Positions 28,748 through 38,522 of a DNA stretch of 64,000 bases are shown here, piece after piece (the stretch's first letter is position 1; each line of letters begins with the position of its first letter). The position numbers and the translations under genes were made by a program. Source of the stretch: Burkholderia sp. WSM2232 (lineage in GTDB: Bacteria; Pseudomonadota; Gammaproteobacteria; Burkholderiales; Burkholderiaceae); contig NZ_AWZV01000014.1 in the NCBI RefSeq assembly GCF_000472545.1, positions 123,070 to 187,069 of the forward strand. Reading direction: 5' to 3'. The notes under the pieces were generated by a model. It ran no database searches. It saw nothing but the letters and a program-made list of their open reading frames with translations, and was not told the origin of the DNA.

Positions 28748-30070
28748 TCAGGCGGCTTTTGCCGCGTGCGCCGGCTCCGTGTCTGCTTCGTGCGCTTCGC
28801 TCTGTGCCACGTCCACGCGGGCCGGATTGTTCGGATGGGTGGTCCAGTTCGCGTACTCGCCGTTATCCACGCGCTCCATCGTGATGCATTGCTCGACGGG
28901 GCACACGTGCATGCACAGATTGCAGCCCACACATTCGGAGTCCATCACTTCAAAATGCCGCACGCCAGCTTTTTCTTTTGTGATCGCCTGGTGCGCAGTG
29001 TCTTCGCACGCGATATGACATAGCCCGCATTGAATGCACTTGTCCTGATCGATGCGCGCCTTGATGCTGTAGTTGAGGTTCAGATACTTCCAGTCAGTGA
29101 CGTTGGGCACCGCCCGCCCGCGGATGTCGTCGAGCGTCGCGTAGCCCTTTTCATCCATCCAGTTCGAGAGGCCGTCCGCGAGATCCGTCACGATGCGAAA
29201 GCCGTAGTGCATGGCCGCCGTGCAAACCTGCACGCTGCCGGCGCCCAGCACCATGAATTCCGCCGCATCGCGCCACGTGGAAATGCCGCCTATGCCCGAG
29301 ATCGGCAGGTTCGGCGTTTGTTCGTCGCGCGCGATTTCGGCCACCATGTTGAGCGCGATCGGCTTGACCGCCGGGCCGCAGTAGCCTCCATGCGTGCCCT
29401 TGCCGTCGACCATCGGCAATGGCGACATCGCGTCGAGATCGACGGCGACAATCGAGTTGATCGTGTTGATCAACGAAACGCCGTCCGCGCCGCCCTTGTA
29501 TGCCGCGCGCGACCCGAGGCGAATGTCGCTAATGTTTGGGGTGAGCTTCACGAGGCACGGCAGGCGCGTGCCTTCCTTGACCCAGCGCGTAACCATTTCG
29601 ATGTATTCGGGCACCTGACCGACCGCCGAGCCCATGCCTCGTTCGCTCATGCCGTGCGGACAGCCGAAATTCAATTCCACCGCATCGGCGCCGGTGTCTT
29701 CCACTAGCGGCAATATCCATTTCCAGTCGCGCTCATTGCACGGCACCATCAGCGACACGATCATCGCCCGCTCGGGCCAGTCGCGTTTGACCTGCGCGAT
29801 CTCTCGCAGATTCACTTCCAGCGGACGATCCGTAATCAGCTCGATGTTGTTGAGCCCCGCGATACGCTGACCGTTCCATTGCACGGCGCCGTAGCGCGAA
29901 CTCACGTTGACCACGTGCGGGTCGAGGCCGAGCGTCTTCCACACCACGCCGCCCCAGCCTGCCTCGAACGCGCGGTTCACGTTATAGGCTTTGTCGGTCG
30001 GCGGCGCGGAAGCGAGCCAGAAGGGATTCGGCGATGAGATGCCGGCAATCGTACAGCGCAGATCGGCCAT
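28748..30070 (-). CDS. preA: NAD-dependent dihydropyrimidine dehydrogenase subunit PreA
   Basis: 440 residues (E. coli PreA is ~411; the extra length is a polar C-terminal tail). The N-terminal ~320 residues are a dihydroorotate-dehydrogenase-like FMN barrel with NPFWLASAPPTDKAYNVNRAF, ELNFGCPHGMSERGMGSAVGQ (catalytic Cys region) and PISGIGGISTWRDAAEF. The C-terminus holds two 4Fe-4S motifs, CIQCGLCHIAC and CVGCNLCMHVCP. With PreT it reduces uracil/thymine to the 5,6-dihydro forms. ATG 30070 follows AAGGAGCCCAAT. The gap to preT is 70 bp. Confidence 0.96.
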   Translation of the reverse strand: MADLRCTIAGISSPNPFWLASAPPTDKAYNVNRAFEAGWGGVVWKTLGLDPHVVNVSSRYGAVQWNGQRIAGLNNIELITDRPLEVNLREIAQVKRDWPERAMIVSLMVPCNERDWKWILPLVEDTGADAVELNFGCPHGMSERGMGSAVGQVPEYIEMVTRWVKEGTRLPCLVKLTPNISDIRLGSRAAYKGGADGVSLINTINSIVAVDLDAMSPLPMVDGKGTHGGYCGPAVKPIALNMVAEIARDEQTPNLPISGIGGISTWRDAAEFMVLGAGSVQVCTAAMHYGFRIVTDLADGLSNWMDEKGYATLDDIRGRAVPNVTDWKYLNLNYSIKARIDQDKCIQCGLCHIACEDTAHQAITKEKAGVRHFEVMDSECVGCNLCMHVCPVEQCITMERVDNGEYANWTTHPNNPARVDVAQSEAHEADTEPAHAAKAA

Positions 30071-30140
30071 ATTGGGCTCCTTGGGGACGGCTGTTTTTGT
30101 GTGACCCGTTTTATGCGACCCGCCTCTCGGGTCTTTCGCG

Positions 30141-31490
30141 CTACGCGGCCTTGATGCCGGTGCGTGCCAACTGCGCATGAATGGCGTCGGCTGCGAGCTT
30201 GCCGTCCTGCACCGCCTGCACCGTCAGATCGATGCCGCCGCCGGCCGCGCAATCGCCTCCGGCCCATACACCGGCGAGCGAGGTCTGCCCGTTCGCATCT
30301 ACAGCGATGCGGCTGCCGTCGAGCGTCAGCAGTTCGCGATCGAGTCCGACAGTCACGAGCGTCTGCCCGATTGCCTTCAGCACCATGTCCGCTTCAATGA
30401 CGAAGCGCTCCGCGTCGCCCGTGCTCATCGTTCGCTCGAACTCCACCCCCGTCACCACGCCGCCCTCTCCAAGCAGACGCACCGGCGTTGCGTGCGTGAC
30501 GAGCGTGACGCCGTTGGTCTGCGCGAACCCGCGCTCCGCCCACGTCGCGCTCATCGATTCGACGCCGCGCCGGTATACCATCGTCACCGCAGTCGCGCCG
30601 AGCTTGCGGCTTTGCACCGCGGCGTCCACTGCCGTATTGCCTCCGCCTATCACGACGACGCGGCGGCCAACCGGGACGCTGCCCAGGTCGCGCGCGCTGC
30701 GAATCGCTTCGATAAAGTCCACTGCGTTCATCACGCCGGCCAGATCCTCGCCAGCCGCGCCAAGCTCACGTACCCCGGCGAGGCCGATCGCGAGAAACAC
30801 CGCGTCGTATTGCTTGCGCAGCGCATCCAGTTCGACGTCGCGACCGAGCGCCGTACCGTGCCTGATCTCGATGCCGCCGACCGAGCACAGCCATTGCACT
30901 TCGCGCTGCGCGAAATCGTCGACGGTCTTATAGGCCGCAATGCCGTATTCGTTGAGCCCGCCGGCTTTCTCGTGCGGGTCGTAAATCGTCACTTCGTGGC
31001 CGCACAGCGCGAGGCGATGCGCGCAGGAAAGGCCTGCCGGGCCCGCGCCGAGCACGGCAACCCGCCGGCCGGTTGCGGGCGCGCGCGTAAAGAGCGCTTC
31101 GCCGCGCGCCATCGCCCAATCGGTTGCATGGCGTTGCAGCGCGCCAATGGCTACCGGCTTCGCATCCTGATGGTTGCGCACGCAAGCACCTTCGCAAAGA
31201 ATCTCGGTGGGACACACCCGCGCGCACATGCCGCCAAGCGGATTCGCCGACAGAATGTCCACCGCTGCGCCCTTCAGATTGCCGTTGCCGATCTTGCGGA
31301 TAAAGCTGGGAATGTCGATCTGCGTCGGACACGCGTTCACGCACGGTGCGTCGTAGCAGTAGTGGCAGCGGCTCGCCGCCGCCGCTGCGGCGCTCGCGTC
31401 GAGCAACGGCGCAATGTCGGAGAACTCGCAGGCAAGCTGCTCTGGCGACAGGCGCTGCGCGGCGATGTCGCCGGTTTGCTTGATGGCCAT
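30141..31490 (-). CDS. preT: NAD-dependent dihydropyrimidine dehydrogenase subunit PreT
   Basis: 449 residues. The N-terminal Fer4 region has CHYCYDAPCVNACPTQIDI and ANPLGGMCARVCPTEILC; two nucleotide-binding folds follow: VAVLGAGPAGLSCAHRL (FAD, ~135) and VVVIGGGNTAVDAAVQ (NADH, ~270). The C-terminal GVWAGGDCAAGGGIDLTVQAVQDG is the typical FAD-closing motif. It passes electrons from NADH to PreA. ATG 31490 is preceded by AGAAGGAACGTGT; the longer frame adds 28 residues without support. Lies 162 bp downstream of the amidohydrolase gene in the same operon direction. Confidence 0.95.
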   Translation of the reverse strand: MAIKQTGDIAAQRLSPEQLACEFSDIAPLLDASAAAAAASRCHYCYDAPCVNACPTQIDIPSFIRKIGNGNLKGAAVDILSANPLGGMCARVCPTEILCEGACVRNHQDAKPVAIGALQRHATDWAMARGEALFTRAPATGRRVAVLGAGPAGLSCAHRLALCGHEVTIYDPHEKAGGLNEYGIAAYKTVDDFAQREVQWLCSVGGIEIRHGTALGRDVELDALRKQYDAVFLAIGLAGVRELGAAGEDLAGVMNAVDFIEAIRSARDLGSVPVGRRVVVIGGGNTAVDAAVQSRKLGATAVTMVYRRGVESMSATWAERGFAQTNGVTLVTHATPVRLLGEGGVVTGVEFERTMSTGDAERFVIEADMVLKAIGQTLVTVGLDRELLTLDGSRIAVDANGQTSLAGVWAGGDCAAGGGIDLTVQAVQDGKLAADAIHAQLARTGIKAA

Positions 31491-31652
31491 ACACGTTCCT
31501 TCTGTCGATGTGAGGACGCAGCCGCGCTGGTCGGCGCTCGCGTGAACGAGGCCCGCACGGCATTTTTCTGGCACTGCGATTACTACGTCACTGCGGTAAA
31601 ACGGCTAAAGCACTAACGTACCAAAGCACCAAAGCAACCGAAGAAGTACCCA

Positions 31653-32960
31653 CTATGAAACCGGCTCGCACGCCCGCTCCAGCATAGCGTGCAGCAGGAC
31701 GTTCGCGCCCGCCTCGATCCATTCGAAAGTGGCATCCTCGATTTCGTTGTGACTGATACCGTCCACGCAGGGCACGAACACCATCGACGTCGGCGCGACC
31801 TGCGCTAGGTAACACGCGTCGTGTCCCGCGCCCGACACCATGTCGCGGTGCGAATAACCGAAGCGTTCAGCCGCCGCGCGCACGGACCTCACGCAGGCTT
31901 CGTCGAACGCAACAGGAGCGTAGTAAAAGATCTGTTCGAGTTCCGTTTCGAGCCCAATGCCGCCCGCAATGCGGGCAACGCCCTCGCGCAATGCGGCATC
32001 CATTTTCGCGAGCACGGCGTCGTCGGGGTGACGGAAGTCGACGGTAAAGAACACGCGGCCCGGAATCACATTGCGCGAGTTCGGATGCACCTGCATCATG
32101 CCGACCGTCGCGCATGCGAGCGGCGCATGGTCGAGCCCAATGCGATTGACAAGATCGACAACGCGCGAGGCGCCCAGCAACGCATCGCGCCGACGCGGCA
32201 TGGGTGTCGGCCCCGCATGCGCTTCCTGGCCCGTCAACGTGACCTCGTACCAGCGCTGGCCTTGCGCATCGGTGACCACGCCAATGGTTTTCTGCTCGGC
32301 TTCAAGAATCGGCCCCTGCTCGATATGCAGTTCGAACGCCGCATGCAACTGACGGCCGCCGCATGGCACATCACCCGCATAGCCAATGCGCTGCAATTCC
32401 TCGCCGATGGTCTTGCCGTCTACGTCCTTGCGCGACAAACCATACTCGAGGGAAAACACCCCCGCAAATACGCCGGACGCGACCATGGCGGGCGCAAAGC
32501 GCGAGCCTTCCTCATTGGTCCAGATCACGACTTCTATGGGATGCTCTGTTTCTATGCCGTGATCGTTCAGGCTGCGAATTACTTCCAGACCGCCCAGGAC
32601 ACCGTAGATGCCGTCGAAGCGGCCACCCGTCGGCTGCGAATCGGCATGCGAGCCGGTCATGACGGGCAGCGCGTCCGGGTTGCGCCCAGCGCGGCGCATG
32701 AAGACGTTGCCCATCTGGTCGATGCTGACCGTGCAGCCGGCTTCCTTCGCCCAGCTAACTATCAGGTCGCGCCCTTGCTTATCCAGGTCGGTCAGCGCGA
32801 GGCGGCATACGCCGCCTTTGGGCGTCGCGCCGATTTTCGCCATTGTCATGAGGCTGTCCCACAGCCGCCTGCCGTCGACCCGGACCGACGCCGCGTCGTC
32901 CGCACCCGCCACGAGAGCCCCCTTCGACGCGCTCTTCAGCGCTTCAGTAACCGCGTTCAT
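31653..32960 (-). CDS. Zn-dependent amidase, beta-ureidopropionase type
   Basis: 435 residues of the M20 allantoate amidohydrolase/N-carbamoyl amidase family. Metal-site motifs seen: VMTGSHADSQPTGGRFDGIYGV (His/Asp), VVIWTNEEGSRFAP (Glu pair), AAFELHIEQGPILE (His) and SGAGHDACYLAQ. In this operon it would cleave N-carbamoyl-beta-alanine to beta-alanine, CO2 and ammonia, the last step after dihydropyrimidinase. Hydantoin (HyuC) and allantoate hydrolases are close relatives. ATG 32960 has AAAGGAGCGAGACGA upstream. First gene of the operon; a RutR-like operator lies ~150 bp upstream. Confidence 0.9.
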   Translation of the reverse strand: MNAVTEALKSASKGALVAGADDAASVRVDGRRLWDSLMTMAKIGATPKGGVCRLALTDLDKQGRDLIVSWAKEAGCTVSIDQMGNVFMRRAGRNPDALPVMTGSHADSQPTGGRFDGIYGVLGGLEVIRSLNDHGIETEHPIEVVIWTNEEGSRFAPAMVASGVFAGVFSLEYGLSRKDVDGKTIGEELQRIGYAGDVPCGGRQLHAAFELHIEQGPILEAEQKTIGVVTDAQGQRWYEVTLTGQEAHAGPTPMPRRRDALLGASRVVDLVNRIGLDHAPLACATVGMMQVHPNSRNVIPGRVFFTVDFRHPDDAVLAKMDAALREGVARIAGGIGLETELEQIFYYAPVAFDEACVRSVRAAAERFGYSHRDMVSGAGHDACYLAQVAPTSMVFVPCVDGISHNEIEDATFEWIEAGANVLLHAMLERACEPVS

Positions 32961-33108
32961 TCGTCTCGCTCCTTTCGGTGAACCGACATGAAACTGGTGC
33001 ATGGGCGGCGGTTGTGGGGCGTGTCCGCACGGTCGCGGTGCAAGCTCGATGCACGCGGCTGCCGCTGATACAAAGGGCAAACCCTGATGCATGTCCCGCT
33101 CTGTCAAT

Positions 33109-33126
33109 CCTGTCCAGTTGGACAGG
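33109..33126. promoter_or_regulatory. RutR-like palindromic operator in the pyrimidine divergent region
   Basis: CCTGTCCA-GT-TGGACAGG: perfect 8-bp arms with a 2-nt centre. It has the TGnCCAnnTGGnCA layout of the E. coli RutR site (TTGACCAnnTGGTCAA). It lies between the leftward catabolic operon (first ATG 32960) and the rightward TetR gene (ATG 33262). On the minus strand a TTGACA hexamer (33102-33107) adjoins it. Confidence 0.65.
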
Positions 33127-33261
33127 TTGTAGACGATTCACACCGCCAAATCAATGCTTTTCGTACGAGATGAATCAGAGCGAGAAGCGTGCCATTGCAT
33201 TGCAGCACGGCCGTGGGAGACCTGAGAAATACGCGTGTGAGCGCGGCGTCCAGCGGCTAGA

Positions 33262-34014
33262 ATGAAGCGCGACGCGGCACTCATGCCGGCGAAGGCGAAC
33301 ATGAGAGACGAAGACGTAGCGGCACGCATCACCGACCACGACGAAACCCGCGCGCCTTTGCGGCGGCGCAAGGCGCACATTCGCGAGTCGAACGAAGCGC
33401 ACCTTCTGGCATGCGCCGAGGCGGTTTTTGCGGAACGCGGGCTGGACGGCGCGAGCACCGCGATGATCGCCGAGCGCGCAGGTCTACCGAAAGCCAACGT
33501 GCATTACTACTTCCCTACCAAACTCGCGCTCTACCGCCGCGTGCTCGAAGACCTGTTCGAAGACTGGCATCGCGCGGCCGATACCTTTGAATGCAGCGAC
33601 GACCCCGTTGAGGCAATCGGCGGCTATGTGCGGGCCAAAATGGAATTGTCGCGGCGGCGTCCGCTCGGCTCGAAAGTATGGGCGAGCGAGATCATCCACG
33701 GCGCCGAGCATATGGAAGACATCCTCACAGGCCGGGTCAAGCCGTGGCTCGACAGCCGCGTGAAAGTAATCGACAGCTGGATTGCACGCGGGCTGCTCGC
33801 CCCGGTGAACCCGCGCACGTTGATGTACATGATCTGGGCCACCACCCAGCACTACGCGGACTTCGACGCGCAGATCCGCGCGCTCAAAGGCAAGCGCGCG
33901 CTCACGCAAAAGTCGTTCGAGGCGACGACCGAAGAAGTCGTGCGACTCGTGATTCGCGCGTGCGGCGCGGTCTCGCCAGCACAGAGCGAGGAAGGCGCGG
34001 ACCCTGCGCGCTAG
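33262..34014 (+). CDS. TetR-family regulator, RutR-like
   Basis: 250 residues. A basic N-terminal tail is followed by a TetR helix-turn-helix (ACAEAVFAERGLDGASTAMIAERAG, then LPKANVHYYFPTKLALYRRVL, about 50-95). The C-terminal half (KVWASEIIHGAEHMEDIL, VIDSWIARGLLAPVNPRTLMYMIWATTQHYADF) matches the RutR ligand domain. RutR in E. coli senses uracil/thymine and represses pyrimidine catabolism. Divergent from the pyrimidine operon with a matching palindrome between them, so probable repressor of that operon and itself. ATG 33262 lacks a clear ribosome site; ATG 33283 or 33301 are alternatives. Confidence 0.88.
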   Translation: MKRDAALMPAKANMRDEDVAARITDHDETRAPLRRRKAHIRESNEAHLLACAEAVFAERGLDGASTAMIAERAGLPKANVHYYFPTKLALYRRVLEDLFEDWHRAADTFECSDDPVEAIGGYVRAKMELSRRRPLGSKVWASEIIHGAEHMEDILTGRVKPWLDSRVKVIDSWIARGLLAPVNPRTLMYMIWATTQHYADFDAQIRALKGKRALTQKSFEATTEEVVRLVIRACGAVSPAQSEEGADPAR

Positions 34015-34038
34015 GGGTTTTCGCGCGGCGGCGCTGCT

Positions 34039-35280
34039 TCAGTAGGTTTCCAGATGCAGGCGCCCTTCCTTCCTCAACCTCGCCCACAGTGCATCCCAAT
34101 CCATCTGATGCTGCTCGCCTATTTCCTTGAGCGCTTGCAGCACGCCGTCTTCCATGCCCTTTAACCCGCACACGTAGATATGCGTGTTGTCGTCTTGCAG
34201 CATATGCGCGACGTCGACCGCACGCTCGCGCATGGCGTCCTGCACATAGCGCCTCGGCTGACCCGGCGTGCGTGAAAATGCCAGATTGGTATCGATAAAA
34301 TCTTTCGGCAGATTAGTTAGCGGCCCGAAGTATGGCAATTCCTCCTTGGTTCGCGCGCCGAAAAACAGCATCAGCTTGCCCGTCGCACCTTTGAGCCGGC
34401 GCCGCCGCCGATACTCGGTCATCGCACGCATCGGCGCGGAGCCGGTGCCGGTGCAGATCATCAGCAGATGGGAGTTCGGGTGGTTCGGCATCAGGAAGGT
34501 GCCGCCAAACGGGCCGATTACGGTTACTACGTCGCCCTTCTTCAGGTCGCACAGATAGTTGGAGCAGACGCCGTCGAGCGAGTCTCCATGTCGTTGCGAG
34601 ACGCGCTTCACCGTTAGCGAGACGTTGTTGTAGCCGGGCCGCTCGCCGTCGCGGGGGCTCGCAATCGAATACTGGCGCGCGTGGTGCGCCCGTCCGTCGG
34701 CGGTAACGCCTGGGGGCAGCACGCCTATCGACTGGCCCTCCAGCACGGGGAACGGCATCGAGCCGAAATCCAGCACGATGTGATGGATATCGCTTTGCGT
34801 TGACGCGTCGGTCAGCCGGTAATTGCCGACCACGGTCGCCGTGGTCGGTGCCTTGTGCGTATAGAGATTGACGTACGGTTTTGCCGCTGACCACGGCGGC
34901 ACGACGGAGCCGCGCACGGTATCGACGTCTATCCCGCTGGCGGGCGCCGCTTCGTCGCGCGTCGTGTCCGCAACGGGCGATTCGTCCACCGGGGGGACGG
35001 CCATGGTGTTCTGCTCAGGCAGTACGTCCCATGTGAACTGCTCTTCGACCGGATACGCGTCGGCCTTCAGCACGGTGCGCCAGTTGTCGATCGCGCCTGT
35101 CGGGCACGGCGGCACGCACGCCATGCAGCCGTTGCAGACATCCGCCTTCACGACGTAATTGTTCTCGTCGTGCGTGATCGCGTCGATCGGACAGGTCTCT
35201 TCGCACGTGTTGCAGCGAATGCAGATTTCCGGATCGATCAGATGTTGCCTGAGTACCTCGACCGACACTGGGCCGTTCAT
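34039..35280 (-). CDS. boxA: Benzoyl-CoA 2,3-epoxidase reductase component BoxA
   Basis: 413 residues from ATG 35280 (preceded by GTGGAGGCAATC). Two N-terminal 4Fe-4S motifs, [12 protein letters not shown] (~21) and [12 protein letters not shown] (~51), lead by a linker into a ferredoxin-NADP reductase module with [13 protein letters not shown] (FAD) and [15 protein letters not shown] (NADPH). It passes NADPH electrons to BoxB. Last gene of the leftward boxCBA operon, 54 bp from boxB. Its stop converges with the TetR gene only 24 bp away, and no terminator is visible between them. Confidence 0.96.
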   Translation of the reverse strand: MNGPVSVEVLRQHLIDPEICIRCNTCEETCPIDAITHDENNYVVKADVCNGCMACVPPCPTGAIDNWRTVLKADAYPVEEQFTWDVLPEQNTMAVPPVDESPVADTTRDEAAPASGIDVDTVRGSVVPPWSAAKPYVNLYTHKAPTTATVVGNYRLTDASTQSDIHHIVLDFGSMPFPVLEGQSIGVLPPGVTADGRAHHARQYSIASPRDGERPGYNNVSLTVKRVSQRHGDSLDGVCSNYLCDLKKGDVVTVIGPFGGTFLMPNHPNSHLLMICTGTGSAPMRAMTEYRRRRRLKGATGKLMLFFGARTKEELPYFGPLTNLPKDFIDTNLAFSRTPGQPRRYVQDAMRERAVDVAHMLQDDNTHIYVCGLKGMEDGVLQALKEIGEQHQMDWDALWARLRKEGRLHLETY

Positions 35281-35334
35281 GATTGCCTCCACCCTGTAGT
35301 GCTGAAAAAGCGTGCCGCGCTTTTTCGCGTGCGT

Positions 35335-36762
35335 TCAGTTAAAGCGCACGTATTCGAAATCGACCGGCTGACGGTTCACGCCCATTGCAGGCGGCGCAAT
35401 CCAGTTCGCGAACTTGCCCGGCTCCACCACGCGTCCCATCAGCGAGGCGACGAATGCGCGGTCTTCGGGTGTGGCGAGCCACCTGGCTTCGTTGGCGGCC
35501 CACTCCGCTTCGCTGACCACGCGGCCCTCCGGCGAGACGCGCGTGCCCGCGAAGGTGCCGATCTGCCGGTTGAATGCCTTGTGCGGCACAGTCATGCGAA
35601 AGTCGATGCCGGCCTTTTCGAGCACCTTGTTCCAGCGCCCCACGCCTGCCACCGAATCCTTGATGTAGTCGTCGCGCAGCACCTCGTTCATTGCATTGAG
35701 CATGGGCACTTCGCGCTCCACGAGCTTGCCGTCCTGCACGTCGAGCAATTTGTAGCTCTGCCCGTTCAGTTGATGATCGTCGTCGCGCTTGCTTTCCTCA
35801 TAGCGGCCTTTGAGTCCCGAACTGTAGAAGGTGGCGGCGTTCGACGAATGATCCGCGCCGAACAGGTCGATCGTCACCGAGTAATGGAAGTTCAGATAGC
35901 GCTGGATGGTCGGCAAGTCGATCACGCCGGCTGCGCGAATCCTGGCGACGTCGTCGGTGCCGAGTTCGTTCATCACCTGCGCGGTGCGCTGAATCACGCG
36001 CGACACACCCGATTCGCCGACGAACATATGGTGCGCTTCTTCGGTCAGCATGAACTTCGTGGTGCGCGCAAGCGGATCGAAGCCCGATTCCGCGAGCGCG
36101 GAGAGCTGGAACTTGCCGTCGCGGTCCGTGAAGTACGTGAACATGTAGAACGCGAGCCAGTCCGGCGTTTTCTCGTTGAACGCGCCGAGAATGCGGGGAT
36201 TGTCGTCGTCGCCCGAACGGCGGCCCAGCAATGCTTCGGCTTCCTCACGACCGTCGCGTCCAAAATAGCGATGCAGCAGATAGACCATCGCCCACAGGTG
36301 CCGGCCCTCTTCCACGTTGACCTGGAACAGGTTGCGCAGGTCATACATGGACGGCGCGGTCAGGCCGAGGTGGCGTTGCTGTTCGACGGAAGCCGGCTCC
36401 GTATCGCCCTGTGTGACGATGATGCGGCGCAGATTCGCACGATGTTCGCCGGGCACGTCCTGCCACGCGGCCTCGCCCTTGTGCTCGCCGAAATGAATCT
36501 TGCGGTCCTGCTCGCCGGGCGTGAGAAAAATGCCCCAGCGATAGTCCGGCATCTTCACGTGATCGAAATGCGCCCAGCCGCCGGCATCCACGCTCACGGC
36601 CGTGCGCAGGTATACGTCGTAGCCGTGCGAGCCTTCCGGTCCCATGTCGCCCCACCAGGACAGAAAGTTGGGTTGCCATTGTTCGAGCGCGCGTTGCAGC
36701 GCGCGGTCGTCGGCGAGATTGACGTTGTTCGGAATCTTTTCGCTGTAATTGATGGTCGACAT
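35335..36762 (-). CDS. boxB: Benzoyl-CoA 2,3-epoxidase oxygenase component BoxB
   Basis: 475 residues, the family's usual size. It is the diiron oxygenase that adds one oxygen of O2 to benzoyl-CoA, giving the 2,3-epoxide. Diiron-ligand helices visible: NVEEGRHLWAMVYLLHRYFG (~150) and FMLTEEAHHMFVGESG (~240), each with an E..H pair. ATG 36762 follows GCAAGGAACCGACC. Sits between boxC (68-bp gap) and boxA (54-bp gap). Confidence 0.97.
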   Translation of the reverse strand: MSTINYSEKIPNNVNLADDRALQRALEQWQPNFLSWWGDMGPEGSHGYDVYLRTAVSVDAGGWAHFDHVKMPDYRWGIFLTPGEQDRKIHFGEHKGEAAWQDVPGEHRANLRRIIVTQGDTEPASVEQQRHLGLTAPSMYDLRNLFQVNVEEGRHLWAMVYLLHRYFGRDGREEAEALLGRRSGDDDNPRILGAFNEKTPDWLAFYMFTYFTDRDGKFQLSALAESGFDPLARTTKFMLTEEAHHMFVGESGVSRVIQRTAQVMNELGTDDVARIRAAGVIDLPTIQRYLNFHYSVTIDLFGADHSSNAATFYSSGLKGRYEESKRDDDHQLNGQSYKLLDVQDGKLVEREVPMLNAMNEVLRDDYIKDSVAGVGRWNKVLEKAGIDFRMTVPHKAFNRQIGTFAGTRVSPEGRVVSEAEWAANEARWLATPEDRAFVASLMGRVVEPGKFANWIAPPAMGVNRQPVDFEYVRFN

Positions 36763-36830
36763 GGTCGGTTCCTTGCAATGCTCAAGATGAGAGGCGCGCG
36801 AATAAAGCGCAGATCGCGTGGCGGCGCGCG

Positions 36831-38501
36831 TCAGACGCGCGAAACGTCGAATTGCGCCTTGCTGCCCTTGCCGTACACCTTGAGCGCGCCCTTCTCGCCT
36901 ACAGCGTTCGGCCGGTTGAAGATCCAGTTCTGCCATGCAGTGAGACGGCCGAAGATGCGCGTCTCCATCGTTTCAGGCCCGTTGAAGCGCAGATTCGCTT
37001 CGAGCCCCGTGAGCGCGTCCGGCGACATGGCCGCGCGCTCCTCCAGTGCAATGCGGATTTCGTCGGCCCAGTCGATATCGTCCGGCGCCGCGGTCACGAG
37101 GCCGAGACGCTCCGCTTCCACCGGCTTGATCTGCTGGCCGATGAGCGAACGAACGTCGTCGAGCGCTTGCGTTTCCTCATAGAAGCGGCGCGCGAGCCGC
37201 GACTGATGCGTGACCATCGGATAAAGCCCGAAGTTGACTTCCGACAGCGTGATGGCCGGCTCTTCTTCCTCGTTGCCCGGCAACGCGGCCATGTACGAGC
37301 GGTCCGCGGCGAATGCCAGTTCGGCGAACGTGCCGGCAAAACATGAGCCGGGCTCGATCAACGCAAACAGGGACCGCGACGATACGTCGATGCGTGCGAA
37401 CGTGCGGCGCAACATGCCGATCGTTTCGCGCACGAACCAGTGGTCCTTGTGCTGCATGAGCATCGCATCCACGGCGAGCAGGTTGCGCGCGTCGCCTTCG
37501 GTGCGAAACACCCAGGTGCCCACTTCGAGTTCGTTGGTGCGCAGCGAGAGGATCGCGTCGTCGAGTTCGCGCGCGAATTGCAGCGGCCACCAGTTGGCGC
37601 CTGCGGCGACAATCGCCTCGACCGTCGTGGGCTGTGCTGCCTGCGGCGCGCGGGCGTTGAAGGTGGCAAGGCGCCTCGCGCGGTCGATGCTCACTTCGAG
37701 CGTGTGGTACGTCAGGCCGTCATCGCGGTCAGTGCGTTCTATGCGGGTCAGCTTCACGCCTTGCGCGTCCGCAGGACGGTCGCTCTGCGCAGCGAGTTCG
37801 AGCGCGCGAGCCTGAATAGCCGCGTCGAACTGGTTTGGCTTCACGACTTCATCGACAAGACGCCACGCCTTCGCGCGCTCGCCGCGAATGCCCTCGACCA
37901 CAGTGCAAAAGATGTCGGCGCGGTCATGGCGCACCCGGCGCTTGTCGGTCACGCGCGTGAGTCCTCCGGTGCCGGGCAGCACGCCGAGCAGCGGCACTTC
38001 CGGCAGCGACACGGACGACGAACGGTCGTCGATCAGATAGATCTCGTCGCAGGCGAGCGCGAGTTCGTAGCCGCCGCCCGCACATGCGCCGTTCACCGCC
38101 GCCAGAAACTTGAGCCCGGAATGACGCGACGAGTCTTCGAGGCCGTTGCGCGTTTCGTTGGTGAACTTGCAGAAGTTGACCTTCCACGCATGCGACGAAA
38201 CCCCCAGCATGAAGATGTTCGCGCCCGAGCAGAACACGCGGTCCTTCAGGCTCGTCACCACGACGGTTCGCACTTCCGGATGCTCGAAGCGGATGCGCTG
38301 GATCGCATCGTGAAGTTCGATGTCTACGCCGAGGTCATACGAATTGAGCTTCAGCTTGTAGCCGTCGCGAATGCCGCCGTCTTCCGCGATGTCGATGCCG
38401 AGCGTCGCAACCGGCCCATTGAAACTCAGTTTCCAATGCTTGTACTGGGAAGGATCGGTGCGGTAATCGACCGGCGCAATGGCGGTTTCTGCTGTGGACA
38501 T
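36831..38501 (-). CDS. boxC: 2,3-epoxybenzoyl-CoA dihydrolase BoxC
   Basis: 556 residues. A crotonase-fold enzyme that hydrolytically opens the epoxybenzoyl-CoA ring to 3,4-dehydroadipyl-CoA semialdehyde and formate. The crotonase core is clear: VVVTSLKDRVFCSGANIFML (~78), AAVNGACAGGGYELALACDEI (split here for length; ~130) and VPLLGVLPGTGGLTRVTDKR (~165). A second half has weaker crotonase similarity, as usual for BoxC. ATG 38501 follows CAGGAGACGCCC. First gene of boxCBA; a strong promoter and TGCA boxes lie directly upstream. Confidence 0.96.
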   Translation of the reverse strand: MSTAETAIAPVDYRTDPSQYKHWKLSFNGPVATLGIDIAEDGGIRDGYKLKLNSYDLGVDIELHDAIQRIRFEHPEVRTVVVTSLKDRVFCSGANIFMLGVSSHAWKVNFCKFTNETRNGLEDSSRHSGLKFLAAVNGACAGGGYELALACDEIYLIDDRSSSVSLPEVPLLGVLPGTGGLTRVTDKRRVRHDRADIFCTVVEGIRGERAKAWRLVDEVVKPNQFDAAIQARALELAAQSDRPADAQGVKLTRIERTDRDDGLTYHTLEVSIDRARRLATFNARAPQAAQPTTVEAIVAAGANWWPLQFARELDDAILSLRTNELEVGTWVFRTEGDARNLLAVDAMLMQHKDHWFVRETIGMLRRTFARIDVSSRSLFALIEPGSCFAGTFAELAFAADRSYMAALPGNEEEEPAITLSEVNFGLYPMVTHQSRLARRFYEETQALDDVRSLIGQQIKPVEAERLGLVTAAPDDIDWADEIRIALEERAAMSPDALTGLEANLRFNGPETMETRIFGRLTAWQNWIFNRPNAVGEKGALKVYGKGSKAQFDVSRV

Positions 38502-38522
38502 GGGCGTCTCCTGACTGGACGA

